Of a stretch of DNA of 64,000 bases, positions 52,100 to 59,739 are shown piece by piece. The DNA is from Acidobacteriota bacterium (lineage in GTDB: Bacteria > Acidobacteriota > Vicinamibacteria > Fen-336), in the NCBI GenBank assembly GCA_011526565.1, contig WYBL01000060.1:1-64000 (forward strand). Direction: 5' to 3'. The notes beneath the pieces are model-generated. The model was given only the letters and a program-made list of their open reading frames with translations, was not told the origin of the DNA and did not search any database. How positions within the stretch are numbered: the stretch's first letter is position 1; the number at the start of each line of letters is the position of its first letter. The position numbers and the translations under genes are program-made.

Positions 52100-52136
52100 G
52101 GGGCCTCCTTCGGACGCATCCTAGCGCTGCGGACGG

Positions 52137-52163
52137 CCGGCGGCCTCGCGGGCGAGCCGCCGG
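52137..52163. promoter_or_regulatory. Hairpin in the divergent promoter region
   Basis: CCGGCGGC (52137-52144) pairs perfectly with GCCGCCGG (52156-52163). It lies midway between the divergent membrane operon (start 52099) and the ACP operon (start 52204) and could be an operator or a leader stem. Confidence 0.35.
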
Positions 52164-52203
52164 AAAGTAGAATCCGGGCGCCGTCATGGGAATGGAGCGT
52201 GGA

Positions 52204-52473
52204 ATGGATCGCGACGAGATTCGGCGCAGGGTCAAGGAGACGGTCGCTCGGGTGACCGAGCTGGACCCGGCCTCGATCGCCGACGACGCGTCGTTCGTCG
52301 AGCAGCTCGGCCTCGACTCGCTGGCCCTGATCGAGATCGCGGTCCACGTCGACCACGCCTGGCAGCTCAAGCTCACCGACGACGAGATGAAGGGCATGGG
52401 CACCGTCGACGGCGCAGTGGAACTCGTGGTGCGGAAGATGGCGGAGAAGGGGGCGTCCGCGCCTCGGGCATGA
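52204..52473 (+). CDS. Acyl carrier protein
   Basis: The 89-residue acidic protein has the phosphopantetheine site LGLDSLALIEIAV with Ser39, preceded by DDASFVEQ. I chose ATG 52204 because a GGAG lies just before it and the ACP fold starts directly; ATGs at 52186 and 52192 are possible. It overlaps the ketosynthase start by ATGA. This is a pathway-dedicated carrier and not the housekeeping ACP, judging by its partner genes. Confidence 0.88.
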   Translation: MDRDEIRRRVKETVARVTELDPASIADDASFVEQLGLDSLALIEIAVHVDHAWQLKLTDDEMKGMGTVDGAVELVVRKMAEKGASAPRA

Positions 52474-53690
52474 GCTCGCGGGTCGTGGTCAGCGGCATCG
52501 GGCTGGTCACCTCGCTCGGCTGCGACGTCGAGGCGTTCTGGGACGCGCTGCTGGCGGGGCGCTGCGGGACCGGTCCCGTCCGCTCGTTCGACACCTCCGC
52601 CTACCCCGTCCACGTGGGTGGCGAGGTGGCCGACTTCGACCCGGCGAGCGTGCCCACCCGCCTCGACCGCGCGACGCTCGGGCGCACGACGCTCTTCGCG
52701 CTGTCCGCGGCGCGCCGCGCGCTGGCGGACGCAGGCCTCGACCCGCAGCGGCTCGACCCGCTGCGCGCCGGCGTCGCGATGGGCACGACCTCGGGCGAGC
52801 CGCGCGAGGTCGAGCGCTTCAACGACCGCTTCGTCGCGGGCGACCTGGCGGGGCTCGGACCCGAGCTGGCCACGGCCTACCCCTGCGCCGGGATACCCGC
52901 GCGGGTCGCCGCGGACCTGGGCTTCGCGGGTCCCAATCTGATGGTGCCCAACGCCTGCGCGGCCGGGAACTTCGCCGCGGCCCACGCGATGGATGCACTC
53001 CGCCGCGGCGAGGCGGACCTGATGCTGGCCGGCGGGGCCGACTCGTTCTCGCGCATCACCTACACGGGCTTCGCCCGCCTCGGCGCGATCGCGCCCGAGC
53101 GCTGCCAGCCGTTCGACCGCAACCGCCGCGGCATGATCCCCGCGGAGGGCGCGGCGGTGCTGGTGCTGGAGACGGCCGAGAGCGCCCGCCGGCGGGGCGC
53201 GCGGATCTACGCCGAGCTGCTCGGCTTCGGCGCCTCGTGCGACGCCCACCACATCACTGCCAGCTCGCCGGACGGCGAAGGGCCGGCCCGCGCGATGCGC
53301 GCGGCGCTGGTCCACGCGGGCCTCGCGCCGGAGCGCGTGGACTACGTGAGCGCGCACGGCACCGGCACGCCGACCAACGATCGCTGCGAGGCGATGGCGA
53401 TCGCCCGCGTCTTCGGCGACCGGGCCGGCCGGCTGCCGGTCAGCTCGGCGAAGTCGATGCTCGGTCACGCGATGGGCGCGGCCTCGGCGATCGAGGCCGC
53501 GATCTGCGCGCTGGCGATCCACACCGGCCGCATCCCGCCCACCGCCCACTTCGAGACGCCCGACCCCGAGTGCCCGCTCGACTGCGTGCCCAACGAGGCG
53601 CGCGAGGCGCGGGTGGAGGTCGCGATGAACAACGCCTGCGGGTTCGGGGGCACCAACGCCTCGCTCCTGCTCGGGCGCGCCCCGGCGTGA
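52470..53690 (+). CDS. Beta-ketoacyl-ACP synthase (FabF/KS-alpha type)
   Basis: This 406-residue condensing enzyme has a complete triad: C163 in PNACAAGNFA, H296 in SAHGTGTPTND and H333 in SMLGHAMGAAS. It extends acyl chains on the adjacent ACP with malonyl-ACP. ATG 52470 overlaps the ACP stop, and its own stop overlaps the next ketosynthase by GTGA. The active/inactive pair KS-alpha plus KS-beta is the hallmark of type II polyketide and aryl-polyene-like pathways. Confidence 0.92.
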   Translation: MSSRVVVSGIGLVTSLGCDVEAFWDALLAGRCGTGPVRSFDTSAYPVHVGGEVADFDPASVPTRLDRATLGRTTLFALSAARRALADAGLDPQRLDPLRAGVAMGTTSGEPREVERFNDRFVAGDLAGLGPELATAYPCAGIPARVAADLGFAGPNLMVPNACAAGNFAAAHAMDALRRGEADLMLAGGADSFSRITYTGFARLGAIAPERCQPFDRNRRGMIPAEGAAVLVLETAESARRRGARIYAELLGFGASCDAHHITASSPDGEGPARAMRAALVHAGLAPERVDYVSAHGTGTPTNDRCEAMAIARVFGDRAGRLPVSSAKSMLGHAMGAASAIEAAICALAIHTGRIPPTAHFETPDPECPLDCVPNEAREARVEVAMNNACGFGGTNASLLLGRAPA

Positions 53691-54904
53691 GCGACCGCTG
53701 CGTCGTCACCGGCCGCGGCCTGGTCTCGGCGCTGGGCCACGACCCCGGCGCCGTCCACGACGCGCTCTGCGAGGGCCGCGGCGGCCTGGCGCCCGTGGAG
53801 CTCTTCGACGCGACCGCGCTGACCCGGCCCGTGGCCGGCGAGGTGAAGGGCTTCGAGCCGCGGCGTCACCTGGGCGAGCGCAACCTGCGCCCGCTCGACC
53901 GCACCTCGCGGCTGGTCACGGTCGCCGCACAGCTCGCGCTCGACGACGCCGGCTCGACTCCCGCCGGCCGCGCCGAGGCCGAGGTGGGCCTCGTGCTGGG
54001 CACGGTATACGGCAGCGTGCGGACGATCGCCGAGTTCGACCGCCGCGCGCTCACCGCCGGCCCGTCCTACGCGAGCCCGATGGACTTCGCCAACACCGTG
54101 ATCAACGCCCCCGCTGGCCAGGCCGCGATCTGGCACGGCCTGCGCGGCGTCAGCTCCACGGTATCGACCGGGGCGGCGTCCGGGCTGCAGGCGATCGCCG
54201 CCGGAGCGGCGCTGGTCGCGGCCGGCCGCGCCGAGGCCCTGCTCGCCGGCGGCGCCGAGGAGCTGGCCTTCGAGTCGTTCCTGGCGATGGAGCGGGCGGG
54301 CCTGCTCGCGCTGGTCGCGCCGGACCCGGTGCCGTTCGAGTGCCCGGCCCGCGGCTTCCTGCCGGGCGAAGGCGCGGGGCTCCTGATGCTGGAGCCGGAG
54401 TCGGCCGTGGCGCGGCGCGGGGCGCGACCGCTGGCAGAGGTCCGCGGCTGCGGCACCGGCTTCGACCCCTCCCTCGGCTCCGATTCCGGGAGCGCCCGGG
54501 CGGCGGCGGAGCGCGCGATCCGGGCCGCTCTCGTCGCCGGGCAGACGCGGTCGGACGAGCTCGGCGGTCTGCTGGTCGGCGCGTCCGGCGCTGCCGCGGA
54601 CGAGGCGCTGGCCGCAGCCCTCGCGGGCGCCCTCGGTCCGGCCGCCGCCTCGCTCCCGGTCGCCGCGCCGAAGGCGTCGCTCGGCGAGACGCTCGGCGCG
54701 GACGGCGGCCTGCAGGCCGTGCTGGCGGTCGAGTCGCTCCTGCGGGGCCGGCTGCCCGGCATCCGCGGCTTCGAGCCGCGCGAGGGGTTCGCGCTGTCCG
54801 GCGCCGGCGCCGCGCCGCAACCCCTGGTCCACCCCTGCCTGCTCCTGCTGTCGGGGAGCGCCGACGGCCACGCCGCGGCCGTCCTGCTCGCGAGGCCTCG
54901 CTGA
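53687..54904 (+). CDS. Inactive ketosynthase (chain-length-factor / KS-beta type)
   Basis: The 405-residue thiolase-fold protein aligns with its neighbour, but residue 163, the Cys of the active enzyme, is Ala (VSTGAASGLQAI). Both catalytic His positions are also lost (LVGASGAAADEA, and SLGETLGADGG instead of LGH). It therefore cannot condense and most likely forms a heterodimer with the upstream KS, setting chain length. GTG 53687 overlaps the KS-alpha stop, and the stop overlaps the HMG-CoA reductase start as TGATG. Confidence 0.88.
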   Translation: MSDRCVVTGRGLVSALGHDPGAVHDALCEGRGGLAPVELFDATALTRPVAGEVKGFEPRRHLGERNLRPLDRTSRLVTVAAQLALDDAGSTPAGRAEAEVGLVLGTVYGSVRTIAEFDRRALTAGPSYASPMDFANTVINAPAGQAAIWHGLRGVSSTVSTGAASGLQAIAAGAALVAAGRAEALLAGGAEELAFESFLAMERAGLLALVAPDPVPFECPARGFLPGEGAGLLMLEPESAVARRGARPLAEVRGCGTGFDPSLGSDSGSARAAAERAIRAALVAGQTRSDELGGLLVGASGAAADEALAAALAGALGPAAASLPVAAPKASLGETLGADGGLQAVLAVESLLRGRLPGIRGFEPREGFALSGAGAAPQPLVHPCLLLLSGSADGHAAAVLLARPR

Positions 54905-56091
54905 TGGAACGAGACGACGCGCTGGAACTGGTGCCGCGGATGCGCGACCAGGGGTACTCGCGCGAGCAGGTGGAGCGCCGCCGCGAGTGGCTCGCGCAGA
55001 AGACCGGGGCACGGCTCGACCACGTCGGCAGCGGCTCGCTCGACACCGAGGCGCTGCGCGGCAACGTCGAGAACCCGATCGGCTGCGCCCAGGTGCCGCT
55101 CGGCGTCGCCGGGCCCCTGCGCGTGCGCGGCCGGCACGCGCAGGGCGACTTCTACGTGCCGTTCGCCACCACCGAAGGCGCGCTGGTGCGCTCCTACGAG
55201 CGCGGCATGGTGACGCTCTCGCGCGCCGGCGGTGCCACCACCCGCGTGCTGGTCGACGAGAACCGGGTCTGCCCCGGCTTCGAGTTCGCGGACGTCGGCG
55301 CGGCCTGCGACTTCGCCGCCGCGTTGCCCGGCTGGTTCGAGGACCTCCGCCGCGAGGCGGAATCGACGACGTCCCACGGCAGGCTGCTGCGGGTCGTGCC
55401 CCACGTGATCGGTCGCGAGGTGCTCGTCGAGTTCTGCTTCGCCACCGGCGACGCCCACGGCATGAACATGGTCGTGAAGGCCGCCGAGCGCGCCTGTGGC
55501 TGGCTGCTCGAGCGCCACGGATCGGGCCGGCTGCTGCTGTTCAGCGGCCTCGAGTCGGAGAAGAAGGCCTCGGCCCACCTGCTGCCGGGCGGCAAGGGCA
55601 AGCGCGTCGTCGCCGGCGCCACCATCCCCGCGGCGCTGCTCCGCTCGCACCTGCACGTCGAGCCCGCGCAGATGGCCGAGCTCTGGCGGCGCACGGTGAC
55701 GGGCGCGCTCCACGCGGGCACCGTCGGCTACAACGGCCACTTCGCCAACGGGCTGACCGCGGTGTTCATCGCCCTCGGCCAGGACGTCGCCAACGTGGTC
55801 AACGCGGCGACCGGCATCACCCGGCTCGACGTGCTGCCCGGTGGCGAGCTGCACGCGAGCGTGACGCTGTCCGCGCTGACGGTGGCGACGGTGGGCGGCG
55901 GCACCGGCTTCGGCACGGCCCGCGAGTGCCTGCAGGTGCTGGGCTGCGCCGGCGCGGGCGGCGCGGCGAAGCTCGCGGAGATCGTGGCGGCGACCGTCCT
56001 GGCGGGCGAGCTGTCGATCGGGGCTGCGCTCGCGTCCGGCGAGTTCGTCGCGGCCCACGAGCAGTACGGGCGCAACCGGCCGGGCGGATGA
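54904..56091 (+). CDS. Hydroxymethylglutaryl-CoA reductase family protein
   Basis: The 395-residue protein has the HMG-CoA reductase motifs ENPIGCAQVPLGVAGPL, TTEGALVRSYERGM, GDAHGMNMVVKA, NGHFANGLTAVFIALGQDVA and TVGGGTGFGT. Such enzymes reduce a thioester to a primary alcohol in two NADPH or NADH steps. In a mevalonate pathway its neighbours would be isoprenoid genes. Here it is locked by 1- to 4-base overlaps between a KS-beta and an FAD oxidoreductase. It may act on an ACP- or CoA-bound product of this pathway, an inference that would be a new role. Confidence 0.87.
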   Translation: MERDDALELVPRMRDQGYSREQVERRREWLAQKTGARLDHVGSGSLDTEALRGNVENPIGCAQVPLGVAGPLRVRGRHAQGDFYVPFATTEGALVRSYERGMVTLSRAGGATTRVLVDENRVCPGFEFADVGAACDFAAALPGWFEDLRREAESTTSHGRLLRVVPHVIGREVLVEFCFATGDAHGMNMVVKAAERACGWLLERHGSGRLLLFSGLESEKKASAHLLPGGKGKRVVAGATIPAALLRSHLHVEPAQMAELWRRTVTGALHAGTVGYNGHFANGLTAVFIALGQDVANVVNAATGITRLDVLPGGELHASVTLSALTVATVGGGTGFGTARECLQVLGCAGAGGAAKLAEIVAATVLAGELSIGAALASGEFVAAHEQYGRNRPGG

Positions 56092-57638
56092 GCGCGGGCT
56101 GGCTGGCTCCGGACCACCCCCAGCGGCCGTGGTACGGCGGGCGGCGGGCGGCCCCCGAGGAGCGCTACGACGTCGCCGTCGTCGGGGCCGGCATCGCCGG
56201 CCTGGTGCTGGGCAGCCTGCTGGCCCGCGCCGGCCTGTCGGTGCTGGTCGCCGAGCAGCACTACCTGGCCGGCGGCTACTGCAGCACCTTCCGTCGCCGC
56301 GGCTACACGTTCGACGCCGCCAGTCACTTCTACCCGCTGCTGGGCAACCCGGAGACGCTGACCGGCCGCCTGCTGCGCGAGCTGGGCGTGGACACGCGCT
56401 GGGTGCGGATGGACCCCGTGGACCGCTTCCACCTGCCCGACGGGTCCACGTTCGAGGTGCCGGCGGACTTCGCCACCTACCTGGACCGCCTCAAGCGGGC
56501 CTTTCCCCACGAGGCGGCGGCCATCGACGCGTTCTTCGAGGAGGCGCGGCGGGTCCACTACCTCGGCCTGCTCTACCACTTCCGCGGGCGCGACTCGTCG
56601 CTGCTCGACCCGTGGCGCGGGCAGACGCTGCGCGAGGCCCTCGACCGCCACTTCCGCGACGAGCGCCTGCGGCTGGTGCTGAGCGCCGACGTCGCGCACT
56701 GGGGCTCGCCGCCAGAGCGCACCTCGTACGTGTTCGACGCGATGCTGCGGCTGTCGTACTTCCAGGGCAACTACTACCCGGTCGGCGGCTCGCAGGCCTT
56801 CGCGGACGACCTGGCCCGGCGCTTCGAGGAACTGGGCGGGCACCTGGCGCTGCGCACGAGCGTGCAGCGGATCGTGGTGGAAGGCGGGCGGGTCCGCGGG
56901 ATCGAGATCGAGACCGGCGCCCCGACCGCGCGCCGCCGCGCGGTGGTGGGCGCCGACGTCGTGGTGGCGGCCGGCGACCTGCGCCACGCGTGCCTTCGGT
57001 TGCTCCCGCCCGGGCTGCTCGATCCCGCGTTCCGCGCCGGCCTGCGCCGGATGCGCCCCTCGATGCCGTGCGCCCTCGTCCACATCGGCCTGCGCGACGT
57101 CTCGCACCTGTTGCTGCGCGAGATCGCCGGCTACTACTGGGAGCGCTGGGACGCCGACGCGGTCGGTCGCGGCGGCCTGCGCTTCAAGGTCTTCGTGCCC
57201 ACGCTCTACGACCCGCGCATGGCCCCGCCCGGGGGCGAGGTCGTGATCCTGCAGCGCGCGCTGGAGGTCGACTACGACGCCGTTTCCGACTGGGCCGCGC
57301 ACAAGGCGCTGCTGGAGCGCGAGGCGCTGGAGCGGCTCGCGCGCCTGGTGCCCGGCCTGCGCCGCAAGGTCGTCGTGCTCGAGACCGCGACGGCGCACAC
57401 GTCGTGGCGCTACACGCTGAACGAGCACGGCGCGATGGTCGGCTGGGAGATGTCGCCCGACCAGCTCGGGCCCGGCCGGCCGGACGTGCAGGGGCCCGTC
57501 GAGGGCCTGTACTTCGCAGGCCACTGGACGCGTCCGGGTGGCGGCATCACGCCCGTGATCGTGTCCGCGATGCGGGTGGCGGAGCGGATCGCGGCCTCTC
57601 GCGTCGCCGCGCCGGCCGCGCCGCGGGGCGCCTGCTAG
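56088..57638 (+). CDS. CrtI/RetSat-like FAD-dependent oxidoreductase
   Basis: The 516-residue protein has the dinucleotide-binding motif VAVVGAGIAGLVLGSLLARA near residue 29, EQHYLAGGYCSTF for FAD placement, a middle domain typical of phytoene desaturase, carotenoid isomerase and retinol saturase, and the C-terminal FAD motif LYFAGHWTRPGGGITPVI. It acts on conjugated, isoprenoid or polyene lipids in known members. ATG 56088 overlaps the HMG-CoA reductase stop. With the ketosynthase pair it suggests a desaturated or polyene-like lipid product. Confidence 0.85.
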   Translation: MSAGWLAPDHPQRPWYGGRRAAPEERYDVAVVGAGIAGLVLGSLLARAGLSVLVAEQHYLAGGYCSTFRRRGYTFDAASHFYPLLGNPETLTGRLLRELGVDTRWVRMDPVDRFHLPDGSTFEVPADFATYLDRLKRAFPHEAAAIDAFFEEARRVHYLGLLYHFRGRDSSLLDPWRGQTLREALDRHFRDERLRLVLSADVAHWGSPPERTSYVFDAMLRLSYFQGNYYPVGGSQAFADDLARRFEELGGHLALRTSVQRIVVEGGRVRGIEIETGAPTARRRAVVGADVVVAAGDLRHACLRLLPPGLLDPAFRAGLRRMRPSMPCALVHIGLRDVSHLLLREIAGYYWERWDADAVGRGGLRFKVFVPTLYDPRMAPPGGEVVILQRALEVDYDAVSDWAAHKALLEREALERLARLVPGLRRKVVVLETATAHTSWRYTLNEHGAMVGWEMSPDQLGPGRPDVQGPVEGLYFAGHWTRPGGGITPVIVSAMRVAERIAASRVAAPAAPRGAC

Positions 57639-57649
57639 GATCGCGGCCG

Positions 57650-58738
57650 GTGTCCCACGAGGCCGCGATCCGCGCCGCGCTGGCGCTCGACGACGACCTG
57701 GCGGTCGAACGGCTCGCCGGGGCGGGCCAGGTGCGCGCGTGCGCCCCGGACGAGATCGTCTTCCGCCAGGGCGACCCGCCGTGGGACGGGATGTACGTGG
57801 TGCTCTCGGGCACGGTGCGGGTCTACGGCGAGACGCCGGAGGGCGACGAGATCCGGATCGGCTCCGTGACCGCGGGTGGCCTGTTCGGCGAGGTGGCGCT
57901 GCTCGACCGCGGGCCGCGCACGGCGAGCGTCGCGGCCGTCAGCGATTGCGAGCTGCTGCAACTGACGCGGCCCGCCTTCGAGGAGTGCCTGGCCCGGCTC
58001 GGCGTCGGGCTGGCGCTGCGGGTGCTGGAATCGCTCTCGCGTCGCCTGCGCGAGGCCTCCGACCGGGCCGCGCGCCAGCAGCTCCGCGAGCAGGCGCTGC
58101 GGGCCGAGATGGAACTGGAGCGCCACCGCGGCCTCGCCCGACTGGTGGCGGCGGTGGCCCGCGCCGCCGCCACGGCGCCGGCCGGCGAGCGAGGGGTGAT
58201 GCTGGCCGCGTGCGAGCGGCACGCCGCAGCCCGGGCCGAGGCGGCCGCGACCGAGGGCGACGTGCTGGAGGCGATCGAGGATGCGGTCGCCCTGCAAGGC
58301 GCGATCGGACCGCTCCAGGTCGGAGTCGAGTCCGGGTTGCCGGCGCCGTCGCGCCGCTGGGCCGGCGACGCGGGCGCCCTCGGCGAGGTGCTGCTGGCCG
58401 GCCTCGCGAACGTGGCGGACCACGCTCACGCCCCGGGAGACCGCGGGCGGGCGGTGGTGCGGGTCGAGGCGGTGGCGGAGGACCGGTTGCAGGTCGAGGT
58501 CCGCGACTTCGGCGCCGGGCTCGCGGCCGAGGACGCCGCGCGCGCGTTCGATCCCTTCTTCACGACGGCCCGTGACCGTGGCCACCAGGGCCTCGGCCTC
58601 GCCCTCGTGCGCGACCTCGTCGAGGGCTCGCTCCGCGGCGAGGCCACGCTCGAGTCGCGGCCGGGCGCGGGCGCGACCCTGCGCCTGACCTTCCCGCGCG
58701 TGTTGCCCGCGCTGGTGGGCCGCTCGACGAGGCCCTAG
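57650..58738 (+). CDS. Cyclic-nucleotide-binding protein with histidine-kinase-type ATPase domain
   Basis: The 362-residue protein has a cNMP-binding/CAP-effector domain (~20-135; DEIVFRQGDPPWDGMYVVLS, then LFGEVALLDRGPRTASVAAV). A helical linker (~135-235) leads to a HATPase_c domain with DFGAGL, FFTTARDRGHQGLGLALV and GATLRLTF. There is no convincing HisKA phospho-acceptor, so it may act as a kinase on another protein or as a conformational switch. GTG 57650 lies 12 bases after the oxidoreductase and could belong to the same transcript. Its stop overlaps the convergent MBL-fold gene. Confidence 0.8.
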   Translation: MSHEAAIRAALALDDDLAVERLAGAGQVRACAPDEIVFRQGDPPWDGMYVVLSGTVRVYGETPEGDEIRIGSVTAGGLFGEVALLDRGPRTASVAAVSDCELLQLTRPAFEECLARLGVGLALRVLESLSRRLREASDRAARQQLREQALRAEMELERHRGLARLVAAVARAAATAPAGERGVMLAACERHAAARAEAAATEGDVLEAIEDAVALQGAIGPLQVGVESGLPAPSRRWAGDAGALGEVLLAGLANVADHAHAPGDRGRAVVRVEAVAEDRLQVEVRDFGAGLAAEDAARAFDPFFTTARDRGHQGLGLALVRDLVEGSLRGEATLESRPGAGATLRLTFPRVLPALVGRSTRP

Positions 58739-59676
58739 ACCTCGATCTCCAGGCCGTCGTGGGCGAGGTCGATCTCGAGGTCCGCGCCCATCAGCTCCGC
58801 GTAGCGGCGGGAGTCCTTCAGGAACTTCTCGAGCTGGGCGTCGTCCAGGGTGTGCTCGTTGTGGAACAGGCACAGCCGCTTCACGCCCGCGCGGCTCGCC
58901 AGTTCGACCGCCGTCATGTTGCTCGAGTGGCCCCAGCTCGCCTTGGTGTGGAAGTGGTCGGCGAGGTTGTACTGGGCGTCGAAGATCAGCAGGCCGGCGC
59001 CGGCGAAGAAGGGCAGGAAGCGATAGTCCGGCGCGTCGGAGTCGGCGAGGTGCTCGGAGTCGGTCGAGTAGACGACGGCGCGGCCGCCCTGCTCGAAGCG
59101 GAAGCCCCAGGAGTCGCCGGGATGGTTCTGGGCGATGCCGGACACGCGCAGGCCGGCGACCTCGACGCTCGCGCCCGGGTCGAGCACGTGGAAGCGGATG
59201 TCTGCGCCCATCTCCGACAGCCGCAGCGGGAACGAGATCGGTTCCTGTTGCCGGGTCAGCGCCTGCTCGACGGTCGGGTGGAACGCGTACACGTGCACGG
59301 TCCGGCCGGGCAGGAAGGCGGGCACGAAGAACGGGAAGCCGTGGATGTGGTCCCAGTGCAGGTGCGACAGGAAGAGGTGGAACACGCGCGGCGCCGCGTC
59401 GCCCATCCGCATCACGTGGTGGCCGTAGTCGCGCAGGCCGCTGCCGGCGTCGCACAGCACCGGCTCGCTGCCGCCGCGGATCTCCACGCACGAGGTGTTG
59501 CAGCCGTAGCTGCCGGCCACGTCGAACGGGAGCCGCGCGACGAAGGCGTCGACGTCGTCGGCACCGATGCCCTCGGCGAGGGCCTGGCGCACGGCGCGCG
59601 CGATCTTGGTTGCGATCTGCTCCTTGCGCACGGTGGCCGGCAGCGAGCCGCGGGTGCCCCAGAAGTGGACCTGCAT
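58735..59676 (-). CDS. Metallo-beta-lactamase-fold hydrolase
   Basis: The 313-residue protein starts VHFWGTRGSLPAT, as in MBL-fold phosphodiesterase-like proteins, and has GCNTSCVEIRGG, LCDAGSGLRDYG, the metal motif HLHWDHIHGFP, and later Asp/His ligands in STDSEH, FDAQYN and FHNEHTLDD. A 40-residue N-terminal insertion (RKEQIATKIARAVRQAL) precedes the core. Related proteins cleave cyclic nucleotides or nucleic acids, and a cyclic-nucleotide sensor is the convergent neighbour, so a signalling link is possible. GGGAGG precedes ATG 59676. Confidence 0.82.
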   Translation of the reverse strand: MQVHFWGTRGSLPATVRKEQIATKIARAVRQALAEGIGADDVDAFVARLPFDVAGSYGCNTSCVEIRGGSEPVLCDAGSGLRDYGHHVMRMGDAAPRVFHLFLSHLHWDHIHGFPFFVPAFLPGRTVHVYAFHPTVEQALTRQQEPISFPLRLSEMGADIRFHVLDPGASVEVAGLRVSGIAQNHPGDSWGFRFEQGGRAVVYSTDSEHLADSDAPDYRFLPFFAGAGLLIFDAQYNLADHFHTKASWGHSSNMTAVELASRAGVKRLCLFHNEHTLDDAQLEKFLKDSRRYAELMGADLEIDLAHDGLEIEV

Positions 59677-59739
59677 CGGCGAAGCCTCCCCGAAACCCGG
59701 CCCCGCCGCAACCGCGCGCGCGTATGATCCCGCCTCAAC

